Shown one piece after another: positions 19,338 through 27,229 of a DNA stretch of 31,682 bases. A model generated the notes under the pieces. That model saw nothing but the letters and a program-made list of their open reading frames with translations, did not search any database and was not told the DNA's origin. The stretch spans positions 1 through 31,682 of IMG/VR virus record IMGVR_UViG_3300034106_000906, one strand, 5' to 3'. Both the position numbers and the translations under genes were made by a program. Position 1 is the stretch's first letter. The number at the start of each line of letters is the position of its first letter. Source of the DNA: a virus.

Positions 19338-21769
19338 AAGATATAATAATAGACATTCAGTACTCAAATTTCCCAAATCAATGGGCTACAGATGCAGAGA
19401 AAGCATCTGAAGGATATGGTCTTCAAGTTGGACAAGCTATCCAATACGAATGGTTTAGGAAGGATGGAACATCTTGCAGGTACTATGGTCGTTGGAGAGA
19501 ATATCATAGACTAAAACTTTACGCTAGGGGCGAGCAGTCAGTAGCAAAGTACAAGAATGAGCTAGCTATTGACGGTGACTTGTCTTACTTAAACATTGAC
19601 TGGACACCGGTTCCTGTTATCCCTAAGTTTGTTGACATCGTTGTTAATGGTATGTCTGATAGGTTATTCAAACCAAAGGCATACGCTCAAGATGCTATGT
19701 CACTTGCCAAGCGTAACAAGTATCAGGAGATGATTGAGATGCAGATGGCAGGTAAACCAATCCTAGAGAAGATACAACAGCATACAGGTGTCGATCCATT
19801 TATGATGGATCCTGAGCAGCTACCAGAGAATGATGAGGAGCTTTCACTCTATATGCAATTAAACTACAAACCTGCTATTGAGATAGCGGAGGAGGTAGCT
19901 ATCAATACTATCTTTGATGAGAACCACTACGAGGACATTAGAAAAAGACTAGACTACGACATTACTGTACTTGGTATAGCAATAGCAAAGCATGAGTTCT
20001 TACTGGGTGAAGGTGTTAAAGTGTCCTATGTTGACCCTGCTAATATAGTATTTAGTTATACAGAGGATCCATTCTTTAAAGATTGTTTCTACTGGGGAGA
20101 GATTAAGACTGTTCCTCTTACAGAACTATACAAGATCAACCCTAAACTAACTAAAGACGATCTACAGCAAATATCGCAGTATAGTCAAACATGGTACGAC
20201 TACTATAATGTAGCGAAACTATACGAGAGTGACCTGTTCTATAGAGACACCTGTACTCTAATGTACTTTAACTATAAGACTACAAAGAAGGTAGTATATA
20301 AGAAAAAGTCACTAGATAATGGAGGTACAAGGATGATACCAAAGGATGACACATTCAATCCTCCGGCAGAGATGATGGAGGAAGGATCATTTGAAAAGGT
20401 AGAGAAGACTATTGACGTATGGTATGAAGGTATCATGGTTATGGGTACTAACTATCTTCTTAAGTGGGAGATGGCTCAAAATATGGTAAGACCTAAGTCA
20501 TCATCACAGCACGCCATGCCAATGTTTGTAGCCTGTGCGCCAAGAATGTACAAGGGTGTTATTGAGAGTTTAGTAAGAAGGATGATACCATTTGCTGACC
20601 TTATTCAGATTACTCACTTAAAACTACAGCAAGTTATCAACAGGGTAGTACCTGATGGTGTATTCATTGACGCTGACGGACTTAATGAGGTTGACCTTGG
20701 AACTGGCGCAGCGTATAACCCTGAGGATGCATTAAGACTATACTTTCAAACAGGTAGTGTTATCGGTAGGAGCTTTACACAGGACGGTGAGTTTAATAAT
20801 GCTAGAGTTCCAATTACTCAGCTTACGTCAAACTCAGGTGCTGCTAAGACACAGATGTTGATAGCTAACTACCAACACTATATGGACATGATTAGGACCG
20901 TAACAGGTCTTAATGAGGCTAGAGATGGATCAAAGCCTGACCCTAACTCATTGGTAGGGCTACAGAAGTTAGCAGCCCTTAACTCAAATACAGCTACGAA
21001 GCATATCTTAGATAGCGGTCTATACATCTATCGTACCTTAGCAGAGGCAATTACTTACAGGGTTGCTGATATATTAGAGTACGCTGACTTTAAAGAGGAC
21101 TTCGCTACAAGAATAGGCAGATATAATGTGTCAATACTAAACGATATTAAGGATTTATACTTATATGATTTCGGGATATTTATTGAGATTTCTCCGGACG
21201 AAGAGCAAAAAGCACAACTCGAAGCGAATGTCCAAATGGCATTATCTAAAGGCGACATTAATCTTGAGGATGCTATTGATATTAGAGAGCTTAAGAACAT
21301 AAAGCTAGCGAATCAATTACTTAAGGTTAAGAGAGTTAAGAACGCTGAGAGAGAAGAGAAGATGCAGATGCAAAAGCAGGCTATGATGTCTCAACAACAA
21401 TTGCAGTCTCAGCAGATGGCTGCACAGACAGCAATACAAAAGATACAGCTTGAAGCACAGGCTAAGGCTCAGATTATACAAACGGAGATTGAGATGCAGA
21501 TGAAGAAGATGGAGTTTGAGGCTGGTATAAAATCACAACTGATGGCTGAAGAGTTCCAGTACAATGTTAAGATTCACGAGATGCAGTCAGGTCTATTGAC
21601 AAACAGAGAAAAAATGAAGGAGGATGAGAAGAATAAGCGTATTGGCATTCAGAATACTCAGCAGTCAAAACTAATAAATCAAAGAAAGAATAACTTGCCA
21701 CCAATGGACTTTGAGTCCAACGAGGACAGCCTAGATGGATTTGATTTAGCAGAATTTAATCCTAGATAA
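19334..21769 (+). CDS. Portal protein (811 aa)
   Basis: A large protein with the portal pattern of crAss-like phages: an N-terminal segment with YEWFRKDGTSCRYYGRWREYHRLKLYARGEQS, LDYDITVLGIAIAKHEF, PRMYKGVIESLVRRMIPFADLIQITHLKLQQ (the stem/helical centre), and GLNEARDGSKPDPNSLVGLQKLAALNSN. A long Gln/Met-rich coiled coil (about 660-770) ends it, with an acidic tail. Portals form a dodecamer at one capsid vertex and accept the terminase. It starts inside the TerL stop. The long C-terminal tail probably forms the barrel/crown. Confidence 0.88.
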   Translation: MKDIIIDIQYSNFPNQWATDAEKASEGYGLQVGQAIQYEWFRKDGTSCRYYGRWREYHRLKLYARGEQSVAKYKNELAIDGDLSYLNIDWTPVPVIPKFVDIVVNGMSDRLFKPKAYAQDAMSLAKRNKYQEMIEMQMAGKPILEKIQQHTGVDPFMMDPEQLPENDEELSLYMQLNYKPAIEIAEEVAINTIFDENHYEDIRKRLDYDITVLGIAIAKHEFLLGEGVKVSYVDPANIVFSYTEDPFFKDCFYWGEIKTVPLTELYKINPKLTKDDLQQISQYSQTWYDYYNVAKLYESDLFYRDTCTLMYFNYKTTKKVVYKKKSLDNGGTRMIPKDDTFNPPAEMMEEGSFEKVEKTIDVWYEGIMVMGTNYLLKWEMAQNMVRPKSSSQHAMPMFVACAPRMYKGVIESLVRRMIPFADLIQITHLKLQQVINRVVPDGVFIDADGLNEVDLGTGAAYNPEDALRLYFQTGSVIGRSFTQDGEFNNARVPITQLTSNSGAAKTQMLIANYQHYMDMIRTVTGLNEARDGSKPDPNSLVGLQKLAALNSNTATKHILDSGLYIYRTLAEAITYRVADILEYADFKEDFATRIGRYNVSILNDIKDLYLYDFGIFIEISPDEEQKAQLEANVQMALSKGDINLEDAIDIRELKNIKLANQLLKVKRVKNAEREEKMQMQKQAMMSQQQLQSQQMAAQTAIQKIQLEAQAKAQIIQTEIEMQMKKMEFEAGIKSQLMAEEFQYNVKIHEMQSGLLTNREKMKEDEKNKRIGIQNTQQSKLINQRKNNLPPMDFESNEDSLDGFDLAEFNPR

Positions 21770-21790
21770 TACTATATAATATTTTTTTTA

Positions 21791-21798
21791 TATTTTTG
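21791..21798 (+). promoter_or_regulatory. TATTTTTG promoter before the scaffold gene
   Basis: TATTTTTG matches TAnnTTTG and ends 20 nt before ATG 21819. The leader ATAAAATTTAATCAAATGG (21804-21822) is identical to that of the regulator gene at 8552, pointing to a shared expression class. Confidence 0.6.
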
Positions 21799-21818
21799 TA
21801 ACAATAAAATTTAATCAA

Positions 21819-22907
21819 ATGGAATTTAAAGCAGTAAAGTTAGTAGAAACAGGTGAACAAAAGAGTGTTCAGGAAGTAGAAAGACAACTATTAGATCAAC
21901 ATGAACAACAGTTAAAAGTTCAAGATGAATATCATCAGCAACAAGAGTCTATTGTTAACGATACACCTGAATATGAACTAAGGGAGGAAGATGTTCTTTC
22001 ATATATAGGCAAAAGATATAATAAGCAGATCAATTCATTCGATGATTTAATATCTGAGCGTAGTGCCGCTGAGGATATGCCTGAGGATGTAGCTGCTTAT
22101 ATGAAGTATAGAAAAGAAACAGGCAGAGGATTTGAAGACTTTCTCAAGTTGAACAAAGACTTCGATACAATGCCGGAAGAGCAGCTTTTAAAAGATTATC
22201 TATTATCAACTCAAGATGGTCTTGATGAAGACGATATTGATATGATGATGGATGATTACCGATTTGATGAGGATTTGGATGACGAGTCTTATATTAAGAA
22301 GGTAAAAGTTGCTAAAAAGAAAGCTGTCAATGAAGCAAAAAAATTCTTCAATACTCAGAAAGAGAAATATAAAACGCCCCTTGAGTCAAGCACGGCAGGA
22401 GTTTCTAAAGAAGAAAAAGAGGAGTTTGATGCTTATCGTCAGTACATGAGTCAGGCTAGGACTATAGAAGAGGAAAACAATCGTAAACGTCAATGGTTTG
22501 AACAGAAAACCAACGAGGTGTTTGATGGAGGATTCAAAGGTTTTGAGTTTAATATCAACAATAAAAAAATATTGTTTACTCCGGGAGAAGCTGCTGAACT
22601 TAAAAAGATACAATCAACTCCTACGAACTTTATAAATAAGTTTTTGGATGAGAGTGGCTTGATAAAAGATGCAGCAGGATACCACAAGTCATTAGCTGTG
22701 GCTATGAACCCTGAAAGGTTTGCCAAACACTTCTATGAGCAAGGATTGGCAGATGCAGCTGACGATTTTATGCGTAAGACTAAGAATATAAATATGTCTG
22801 AGCGTAAGGCTACGGAGGCTACTAGGGGGAATGATGGGTTTCAGGTTAAAGAGATTAATCCTGACCATGGAAGAAGTTTAAAAATCCGAAGTATCAAAAA
22901 ATTGTAA
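21819..22907 (+). CDS. Probable scaffolding/head assembly protein
   Basis: A 362-residue acidic, highly helical protein with no clear globular motif: Gln-rich N-terminus (about 13-48), acidic DEDDIDMMMDDY (about 137-148), helices with KKAVNEAKKFF and KEEKEEFDAYRQYMSQ, and a basic end (SLKIRSIKKL). The position between portal and MCP, the size and the composition fit a scaffolding protein, which directs capsid assembly and is lost before packaging. It lies 19 nt before the MCP and has its own TATTTTTG box. Identification rests on position and composition, not sequence signature. Confidence 0.65.
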   Translation: MEFKAVKLVETGEQKSVQEVERQLLDQHEQQLKVQDEYHQQQESIVNDTPEYELREEDVLSYIGKRYNKQINSFDDLISERSAAEDMPEDVAAYMKYRKETGRGFEDFLKLNKDFDTMPEEQLLKDYLLSTQDGLDEDDIDMMMDDYRFDEDLDDESYIKKVKVAKKKAVNEAKKFFNTQKEKYKTPLESSTAGVSKEEKEEFDAYRQYMSQARTIEEENNRKRQWFEQKTNEVFDGGFKGFEFNINNKKILFTPGEAAELKKIQSTPTNFINKFLDESGLIKDAAGYHKSLAVAMNPERFAKHFYEQGLADAADDFMRKTKNINMSERKATEATRGNDGFQVKEINPDHGRSLKIRSIKKL

Positions 22908-22926
22908 ACAATAAAATTGTTTTAAA

Positions 22927-24390
22927 ATGGCATTATTAAATAATCCTACATTTCAGCTGCAACCGGCAGCAGAAAGGGTAGCAGTAGCATCAAACTACAT
23001 CACAAACTTCAACTTCTTAAATCAGTATCTTCCTGATACTTATGAGAAAGAATTTGAGCGTTATGGTAACAGAACAATCGCATCATTCCTTCGTCTTGTA
23101 GGTGCTGAGATGCCATCTAATTCTGACCAAATCAAATGGGCAGAACAAGGTCGTTTGCATATCAAGTACAGAGTTGCTACTGCTCAGTCAGTTTCAACTA
23201 CAACTGCACAATTTGTTATTTCTGATTCAGGTGCAACAACTAGTGCAATTCGTGTGAATCAGACTATCTTTATTCAAATTAACGCTACAGGTGGTTCACT
23301 TAAAGCTATTGTTACAGCTGTTTCCGGTTTAACTATTGATGTTTCTTTCTACGATTCTCCTGCTAATGTTACTGCATCAGGTCTTGTCAATACTAATGTT
23401 TGTACTATATTTATTTACGGTTCTGAATTTAGAAAAGGACAGAATGGAATGGTAGGATCTTTGGAAGCAGAAGATGAAATCTACTCTAACAAGCCAATTA
23501 TTCTTAAGGATAAGTATTCTGTTAACGGTTCTGACATGGCTCAGATTGGTTGGGTTGAAGTAACAACTGAAAATGGTGCTACAGGATACCTATGGTACTT
23601 GAAGTCTGAGCATGAGACACGTCTTCGTTTTGAGGATTATCTTGAAACTGCTATGATTGAGGCTGTTCCTGCTGCTGCTGGTTCCGGTGCATTAACTTAT
23701 TTATCTCCATCTCCTAATCAAACTGAAGCAGGATCTGAAGGTGTATTCTACGTTGTTAACAGTCGTGGTAACGTATGGGGAGGAGGTTCTCCTACAACAC
23801 TTGCTGATTGGGATACAATCGTACAGCGTTTGGACAAGCAAGGTGCAATTGAAGAGAATGTAATATTTGTTAATCGTGAATTCAGTTTCAATATTGACGG
23901 TATGCTTGCAGGTCTTAACGGTTTAGGTGGAACAGGGACTGGTACAAACTTTTATGCACCTACTTCAACAGGAGCATCATTTGGTCTATTTGACAATGAC
24001 GTACAAATGGCTTTGAATCTTGGATTCTCAGGATTCAGACGTGGTTATGACTTCTACAAATCAGATTGGAAATACTTGAACGATCCAACTATGAGAGGTG
24101 GTTTATCTTCAGCTGCTGGTGCTTTAGGTACAATAACAGGTCTTCTTGTTCCTGCTGGTTCTACTTCTGTTTATGACCAAATCATGGGTAAAAACGCTAA
24201 GAGACCATTCTTACACGTTAGATACCGTGCTTCTGAGACTGAAGATCGTAGATATAAAACATGGATTACAGGGGGTGCCGGTGGTGCAACTAATAGTGAA
24301 GAGGATGCTATGAATGTAAACTTCCTTTCTGAGCGTTGTATTTGTACTCTTGGTGCTAATAACTTTGTATTATTCAGATACGGATCATAG
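22927..24390 (+). CDS. Major capsid protein (HK97-type)
   Basis: A 487-residue protein starting MALLNNPTFQLQPAAERVAVASNY. Near residues 40-70 EKEFERYGNRTIASFLRLVGAEMPSNSDQIKWAEQGR is typical of MCPs of crAss-like phages. An inserted beta domain (about 85-155) contains FVISDSGATTSAIRV and TVSGL-like strands. C-terminal parts include GFRRGYDFYKSDWKYLNDPTMRGG (about 371-394) and FLSERCICTLGANNFVLFRYGS. It forms the icosahedral shell with the HK97 fold. It is followed by a strong terminator, so it can be expressed highly. Sequence-level recognition, not checked by search. Confidence 0.82.
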   Translation: MALLNNPTFQLQPAAERVAVASNYITNFNFLNQYLPDTYEKEFERYGNRTIASFLRLVGAEMPSNSDQIKWAEQGRLHIKYRVATAQSVSTTTAQFVISDSGATTSAIRVNQTIFIQINATGGSLKAIVTAVSGLTIDVSFYDSPANVTASGLVNTNVCTIFIYGSEFRKGQNGMVGSLEAEDEIYSNKPIILKDKYSVNGSDMAQIGWVEVTTENGATGYLWYLKSEHETRLRFEDYLETAMIEAVPAAAGSGALTYLSPSPNQTEAGSEGVFYVVNSRGNVWGGGSPTTLADWDTIVQRLDKQGAIEENVIFVNREFSFNIDGMLAGLNGLGGTGTGTNFYAPTSTGASFGLFDNDVQMALNLGFSGFRRGYDFYKSDWKYLNDPTMRGGLSSAAGALGTITGLLVPAGSTSVYDQIMGKNAKRPFLHVRYRASETEDRRYKTWITGGAGGATNSEEDAMNVNFLSERCICTLGANNFVLFRYGS

Positions 24391-24405
24391 TTTTTAGTGA
24401 TTAAT

Positions 24406-24437
24406 GGAGGGTGTTTTGGCGAACACCCTCCTATTTT
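24406..24437 (+). terminator. Terminator after the major capsid gene
   Basis: GGAGGGTGTT (24406-24415) and AACACCCTCC (24422-24431) form a 10-bp stem with loop TTGGCG, followed by TATTTT. The T-run is short, so read-through is possible and may set the ratio of capsid to downstream proteins. Confidence 0.82.
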
Positions 24438-24460
24438 AAAATCTAATTAAATTAAATTTT

Positions 24461-25210
24461 ATGTCAGAAGTTAAAAAAGTTATCCTTAAGGATAAGATAT
24501 ATAAATTAAAAAATGGTACGCCATTATCTTATACATTAGCATCAAGAAACCATCCAAGATATCCATTGATGTGGTTTGATGAAAAAAATAATATAAATAG
24601 AGCATTAAGATATGCCTCCAACCAAAAGTCCCCATTTGAGGATGAGCAGGATGGAAATGCAATACTTGAGCCAGTTGTGTTTGAAGATGGGTTCTTAATT
24701 GTTCAAAAAAATAATCCTGTACTTCAAGCATTTTTAAGTTACCATCCAATGAATGGTATTGTGTTTGAGGAAGTTGATAAAGAAAAAGAAGCTAAGATTG
24801 ATATAGAAGCTTTAAATATTGAAGTTGATGCTTTAATAGCTGCAAAAAGTCTTACGATTGAACAGCTTGAAATGATGACGAGGGTAATATTTGGTAAAGA
24901 TCCATCAACCATTACAACGGCTGAATTAAGAAGAGATATATTGGTATATGCTAAAAAAGACCCAAGTGATTTCTTGCATATACTAAATGACCCTGAGCTT
25001 AAGTACCAATCAAAAATTGTATCGTTCTTTGAAAATAAACTATTGGTGCTTAGAAATAACAATAAGGAGATATGGTTTAATACACCTACTAATAAAAAGA
25101 AAATGTGTACGATACCTTATGGTGCTGACCCATACGATTTTGCTGGTCAATACCTACAAAATGACGAAGGGATAGATTTCCTTAAAATGCTCGAAACGTT
25201 TTTAGTATAA
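24461..25210 (+). CDS. Conserved virion-module protein (249 aa)
   Basis: A basic-acidic mixed protein: beta-rich N-terminus (VKKVILKDKIYKLKNGTPLSYTLASRNHPRYPLMWFD, 4-40), an acidic helical middle (about 105-150 with EVDKEKEAKIDIEALNIEVDALI), and a C-terminal domain (FFENKLLVLRNNNKEIWFN, KKKMCTIPYGADPYDFAGQYL). The pattern is found after MCP in related Bacteroidota phages as I recall, usually annotated only as structural or hypothetical. It could be a capsid-vertex or head-closure protein. It lies between two terminators, thus a single-gene unit. Confidence 0.6.
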   Translation: MSEVKKVILKDKIYKLKNGTPLSYTLASRNHPRYPLMWFDEKNNINRALRYASNQKSPFEDEQDGNAILEPVVFEDGFLIVQKNNPVLQAFLSYHPMNGIVFEEVDKEKEAKIDIEALNIEVDALIAAKSLTIEQLEMMTRVIFGKDPSTITTAELRRDILVYAKKDPSDFLHILNDPELKYQSKIVSFFENKLLVLRNNNKEIWFNTPTNKKKMCTIPYGADPYDFAGQYLQNDEGIDFLKMLETFLV

Positions 25211-25235
25211 TCGATAATAATAATATTTATTTTAA

Positions 25236-25267
25236 GGGGGTATAAAAAATATACCCTCTTTTTTTTA
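25236..25267 (+). terminator. Intrinsic terminator
   Basis: GGGTATA (25238-25244) pairs with TATACCC (25250-25256) around an A-rich loop, and a long T-run follows (to 25266). The T-run directly runs into a TATATTTG promoter box. Confidence 0.8.
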
Positions 25268-25273
25268 TATTTG
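25266..25273 (+). promoter_or_regulatory. TATATTTG promoter for the connector/tail operon
   Basis: TATATTTGTAA follows the terminator T-run and ends 14 nt before ATG 25288. It would start transcription of the genes 25288, 26258 and 27230. Confidence 0.62.
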
Positions 25274-25287
25274 TAAAAAAAGTATAA

Positions 25288-26247
25288 ATGATAAACTCAG
25301 TAAGAAATACAGTACAGTCTGTTCTTAATAAGAACAACTACGGATATATATCTCCGGCTGACTTTAACTTATATGCCAAGCAGGCACAGATGGAGATATT
25401 TGAGGAGTATTTCAGCACTTATAACAAGACTATAAACATGGAGAATGCCCGTATGTCAGGTACTGACTATGCGGACATAAAGAAGGCAGTTGCAGAGTTA
25501 TTAGAGCTATTTATATCAGTAGACTTCTTAGTGCCAAATCCTGCTGCATCAGGATATATAAACAATAATTACTTTGCTCCATCTGTTACTACCGTTGGTA
25601 ATGACTACTACATGATAAACAGAGTTAATTGCTATCCAACAAATCTAGATAGAGGTAATAATACTGCAACTATTCCATTCCGATTAGTTGACTCAGGTGC
25701 AAACTTTATAACAGCAGGTGTATCAGTAGGAGACATTGTGGTTAATACGACTAATTTTACAAGCGCATTTATAACTAATGTGTCTACGATTATGCTTCAA
25801 ATAACAAATAATTTATTTACAACAATAGGTAATAACTACGCTATATATAAAGCATCAAATGCAAGTGAGGCTGAGGCTGTATCTATGGGTAAGATAATGT
25901 TGCTAAACAATTCCTTACTAACAGCCCCATCAAATATATATCCAGCTTATACAATGTCTAATAACGGCATACTTACTGTTTATCCATCAACGATATCAGG
26001 GTATGGTGCTGTGCAAACTGTTTACTTTAGGTATCCTAAAGATCCTAAGTGGACATTTATAACGCTTACTAATGGTGAGCCTGTATTTGACCAGTCACAG
26101 CTAGACTATCAAGACTTTGAGCTTCCATTAGAGGATGAGTATAAATTAGCTATAAAGATATTACAGTACTGTGGTATAACGATAAGAGAGGGAGAGGTAG
26201 TGCAGTACGCGCTAGGTCAAGAAATGCAAAGAGACGCTAACACTTAA
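25288..26247 (+). CDS. Head-tail connector/ring-like protein (319 aa)
   Basis: An N-terminal helical part (1-80; VQSVLNKNNYGYISPADFNLYAKQAQMEIFEEYF), an inserted beta domain (132-190; FRLVDSGANF ... GNNYAIYK), and a C-terminal part with YPAYTMSNNGILTVYPSTISGYG, VYFRYPKDPKWTFITL and LEDEYKLAIKILQYCGITIREGEV. This N-terminal/C-terminal layout is seen in proteins that follow MCP in crAss-like phages and are thought to form head-tail rings. The beta insertion matches one in the 10479 protein. Role inferred from order. Confidence 0.6.
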   Translation: MINSVRNTVQSVLNKNNYGYISPADFNLYAKQAQMEIFEEYFSTYNKTINMENARMSGTDYADIKKAVAELLELFISVDFLVPNPAASGYINNNYFAPSVTTVGNDYYMINRVNCYPTNLDRGNNTATIPFRLVDSGANFITAGVSVGDIVVNTTNFTSAFITNVSTIMLQITNNLFTTIGNNYAIYKASNASEAEAVSMGKIMLLNNSLLTAPSNIYPAYTMSNNGILTVYPSTISGYGAVQTVYFRYPKDPKWTFITLTNGEPVFDQSQLDYQDFELPLEDEYKLAIKILQYCGITIREGEVVQYALGQEMQRDANT

Positions 26248-26257
26248 AATATAAATA

Positions 26258-27226
26258 ATGGGATATATATCGCAGTACGAATACTATACCAATAATGGTA
26301 ATAACCCTACAGATGCAAACTGGGGTTCATATCAGTATGTAAGTTTACAAGATATTGTCAATAACTTCTTATTGATGTACTCCGGTAATCACTCTTTAGT
26401 GAATAACGAGGAGCGATATAAGGTATTGTTCCATGCTAAGAGAGCGATACAAGAGTTGAACTATGACGCATTCAAAGAGATTAAGGTACTAGAGCTTAGT
26501 GTCTGTGACCAGCTCAGATACGTTCTGCCATCAGATTTTGTGAATTGGGTAAGAATATCTCTTTATGCAAATGGATTGCTCATGCCGCTTTCTGAGAACA
26601 TACAGACATTATCCTCAAAAGCATACTTACAGGATAATAACTGTAATATATTGTTCGATCAAAATGGTAATGTATTAGAGCCTCAGTATTCTAATATTGA
26701 CTATGACAGGATAAAGGGTATGAAAAAGAGTATCTATCTTAATCAAGGACACCAGTTCAATGGGCAAGAGGGATACTGCTGTGATGGTAACTGGTACTTT
26801 GACTATGGAATTGGTGATCGTATTGGTCTTAATACTGAGACAGCTAACCGTAACCCTACGTTTAACATTGACAAGAAAGCAGGGGTAATAAACTTTGACA
26901 GCTCAATTATAGGATATACTAGAGATTACAATCAAAATACTCCTCATCATAATAGATCCGCTACAGTTATTCTTGAGTATGTGTCTGATGGAATGGAGAA
27001 TGGTGACAACTCTGCTATATCAGTTAATAAATTATTTGAGCAATATATCTACGCTGCTATCAAATATGAGATATTAAATAGTAAATTTGGGGTTCAGGAG
27101 TACATCGTTGCAAGGGCTAGAAAGGAGAGAGGTGCTTTATTGAGAAATGCGAAAATTAGAATGAGTAATATTCATCCAGGAAGACTCTTAATGAACTTAA
27201 GAGGTATGGACAAGATAATAAAATAA
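26258..27226 (+). CDS. Tail adaptor-like protein (322 aa)
   Basis: MGYISQYEYYTNNGNNPTDANWGSYQYVSLQDIVNNFLLMYSG opens the protein; YKVLFHAKRAIQELNYDAF (about 53-71) and LRYVLPSDFVNWVRISLYANGLLMPL (about 85-110) resemble adaptor or tail-tubular-A-like proteins which bind the portal or ring. The C-terminal LFEQYIYAAIKYEILNSKFGVQEYIVARARKERGALLRNAKIRMS (about 258-302) is helical and basic. It lies 10 nt after the ring-like gene and 3 nt before the stabilization-type gene. A connector function is inferred from position and family resemblance. Confidence 0.65.
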   Translation: MGYISQYEYYTNNGNNPTDANWGSYQYVSLQDIVNNFLLMYSGNHSLVNNEERYKVLFHAKRAIQELNYDAFKEIKVLELSVCDQLRYVLPSDFVNWVRISLYANGLLMPLSENIQTLSSKAYLQDNNCNILFDQNGNVLEPQYSNIDYDRIKGMKKSIYLNQGHQFNGQEGYCCDGNWYFDYGIGDRIGLNTETANRNPTFNIDKKAGVINFDSSIIGYTRDYNQNTPHHNRSATVILEYVSDGMENGDNSAISVNKLFEQYIYAAIKYEILNSKFGVQEYIVARARKERGALLRNAKIRMSNIHPGRLLMNLRGMDKIIK

Positions 27227-27229
27227 TCA

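Noticed and set aside
22907-22921. AACAAT-AAA-ATTGTT hairpin as terminator before the MCP gene
   Set aside because: Stem is only six A/T-rich pairs and the MCP start is 6 nt away; it more likely is AT-rich leader sequence.
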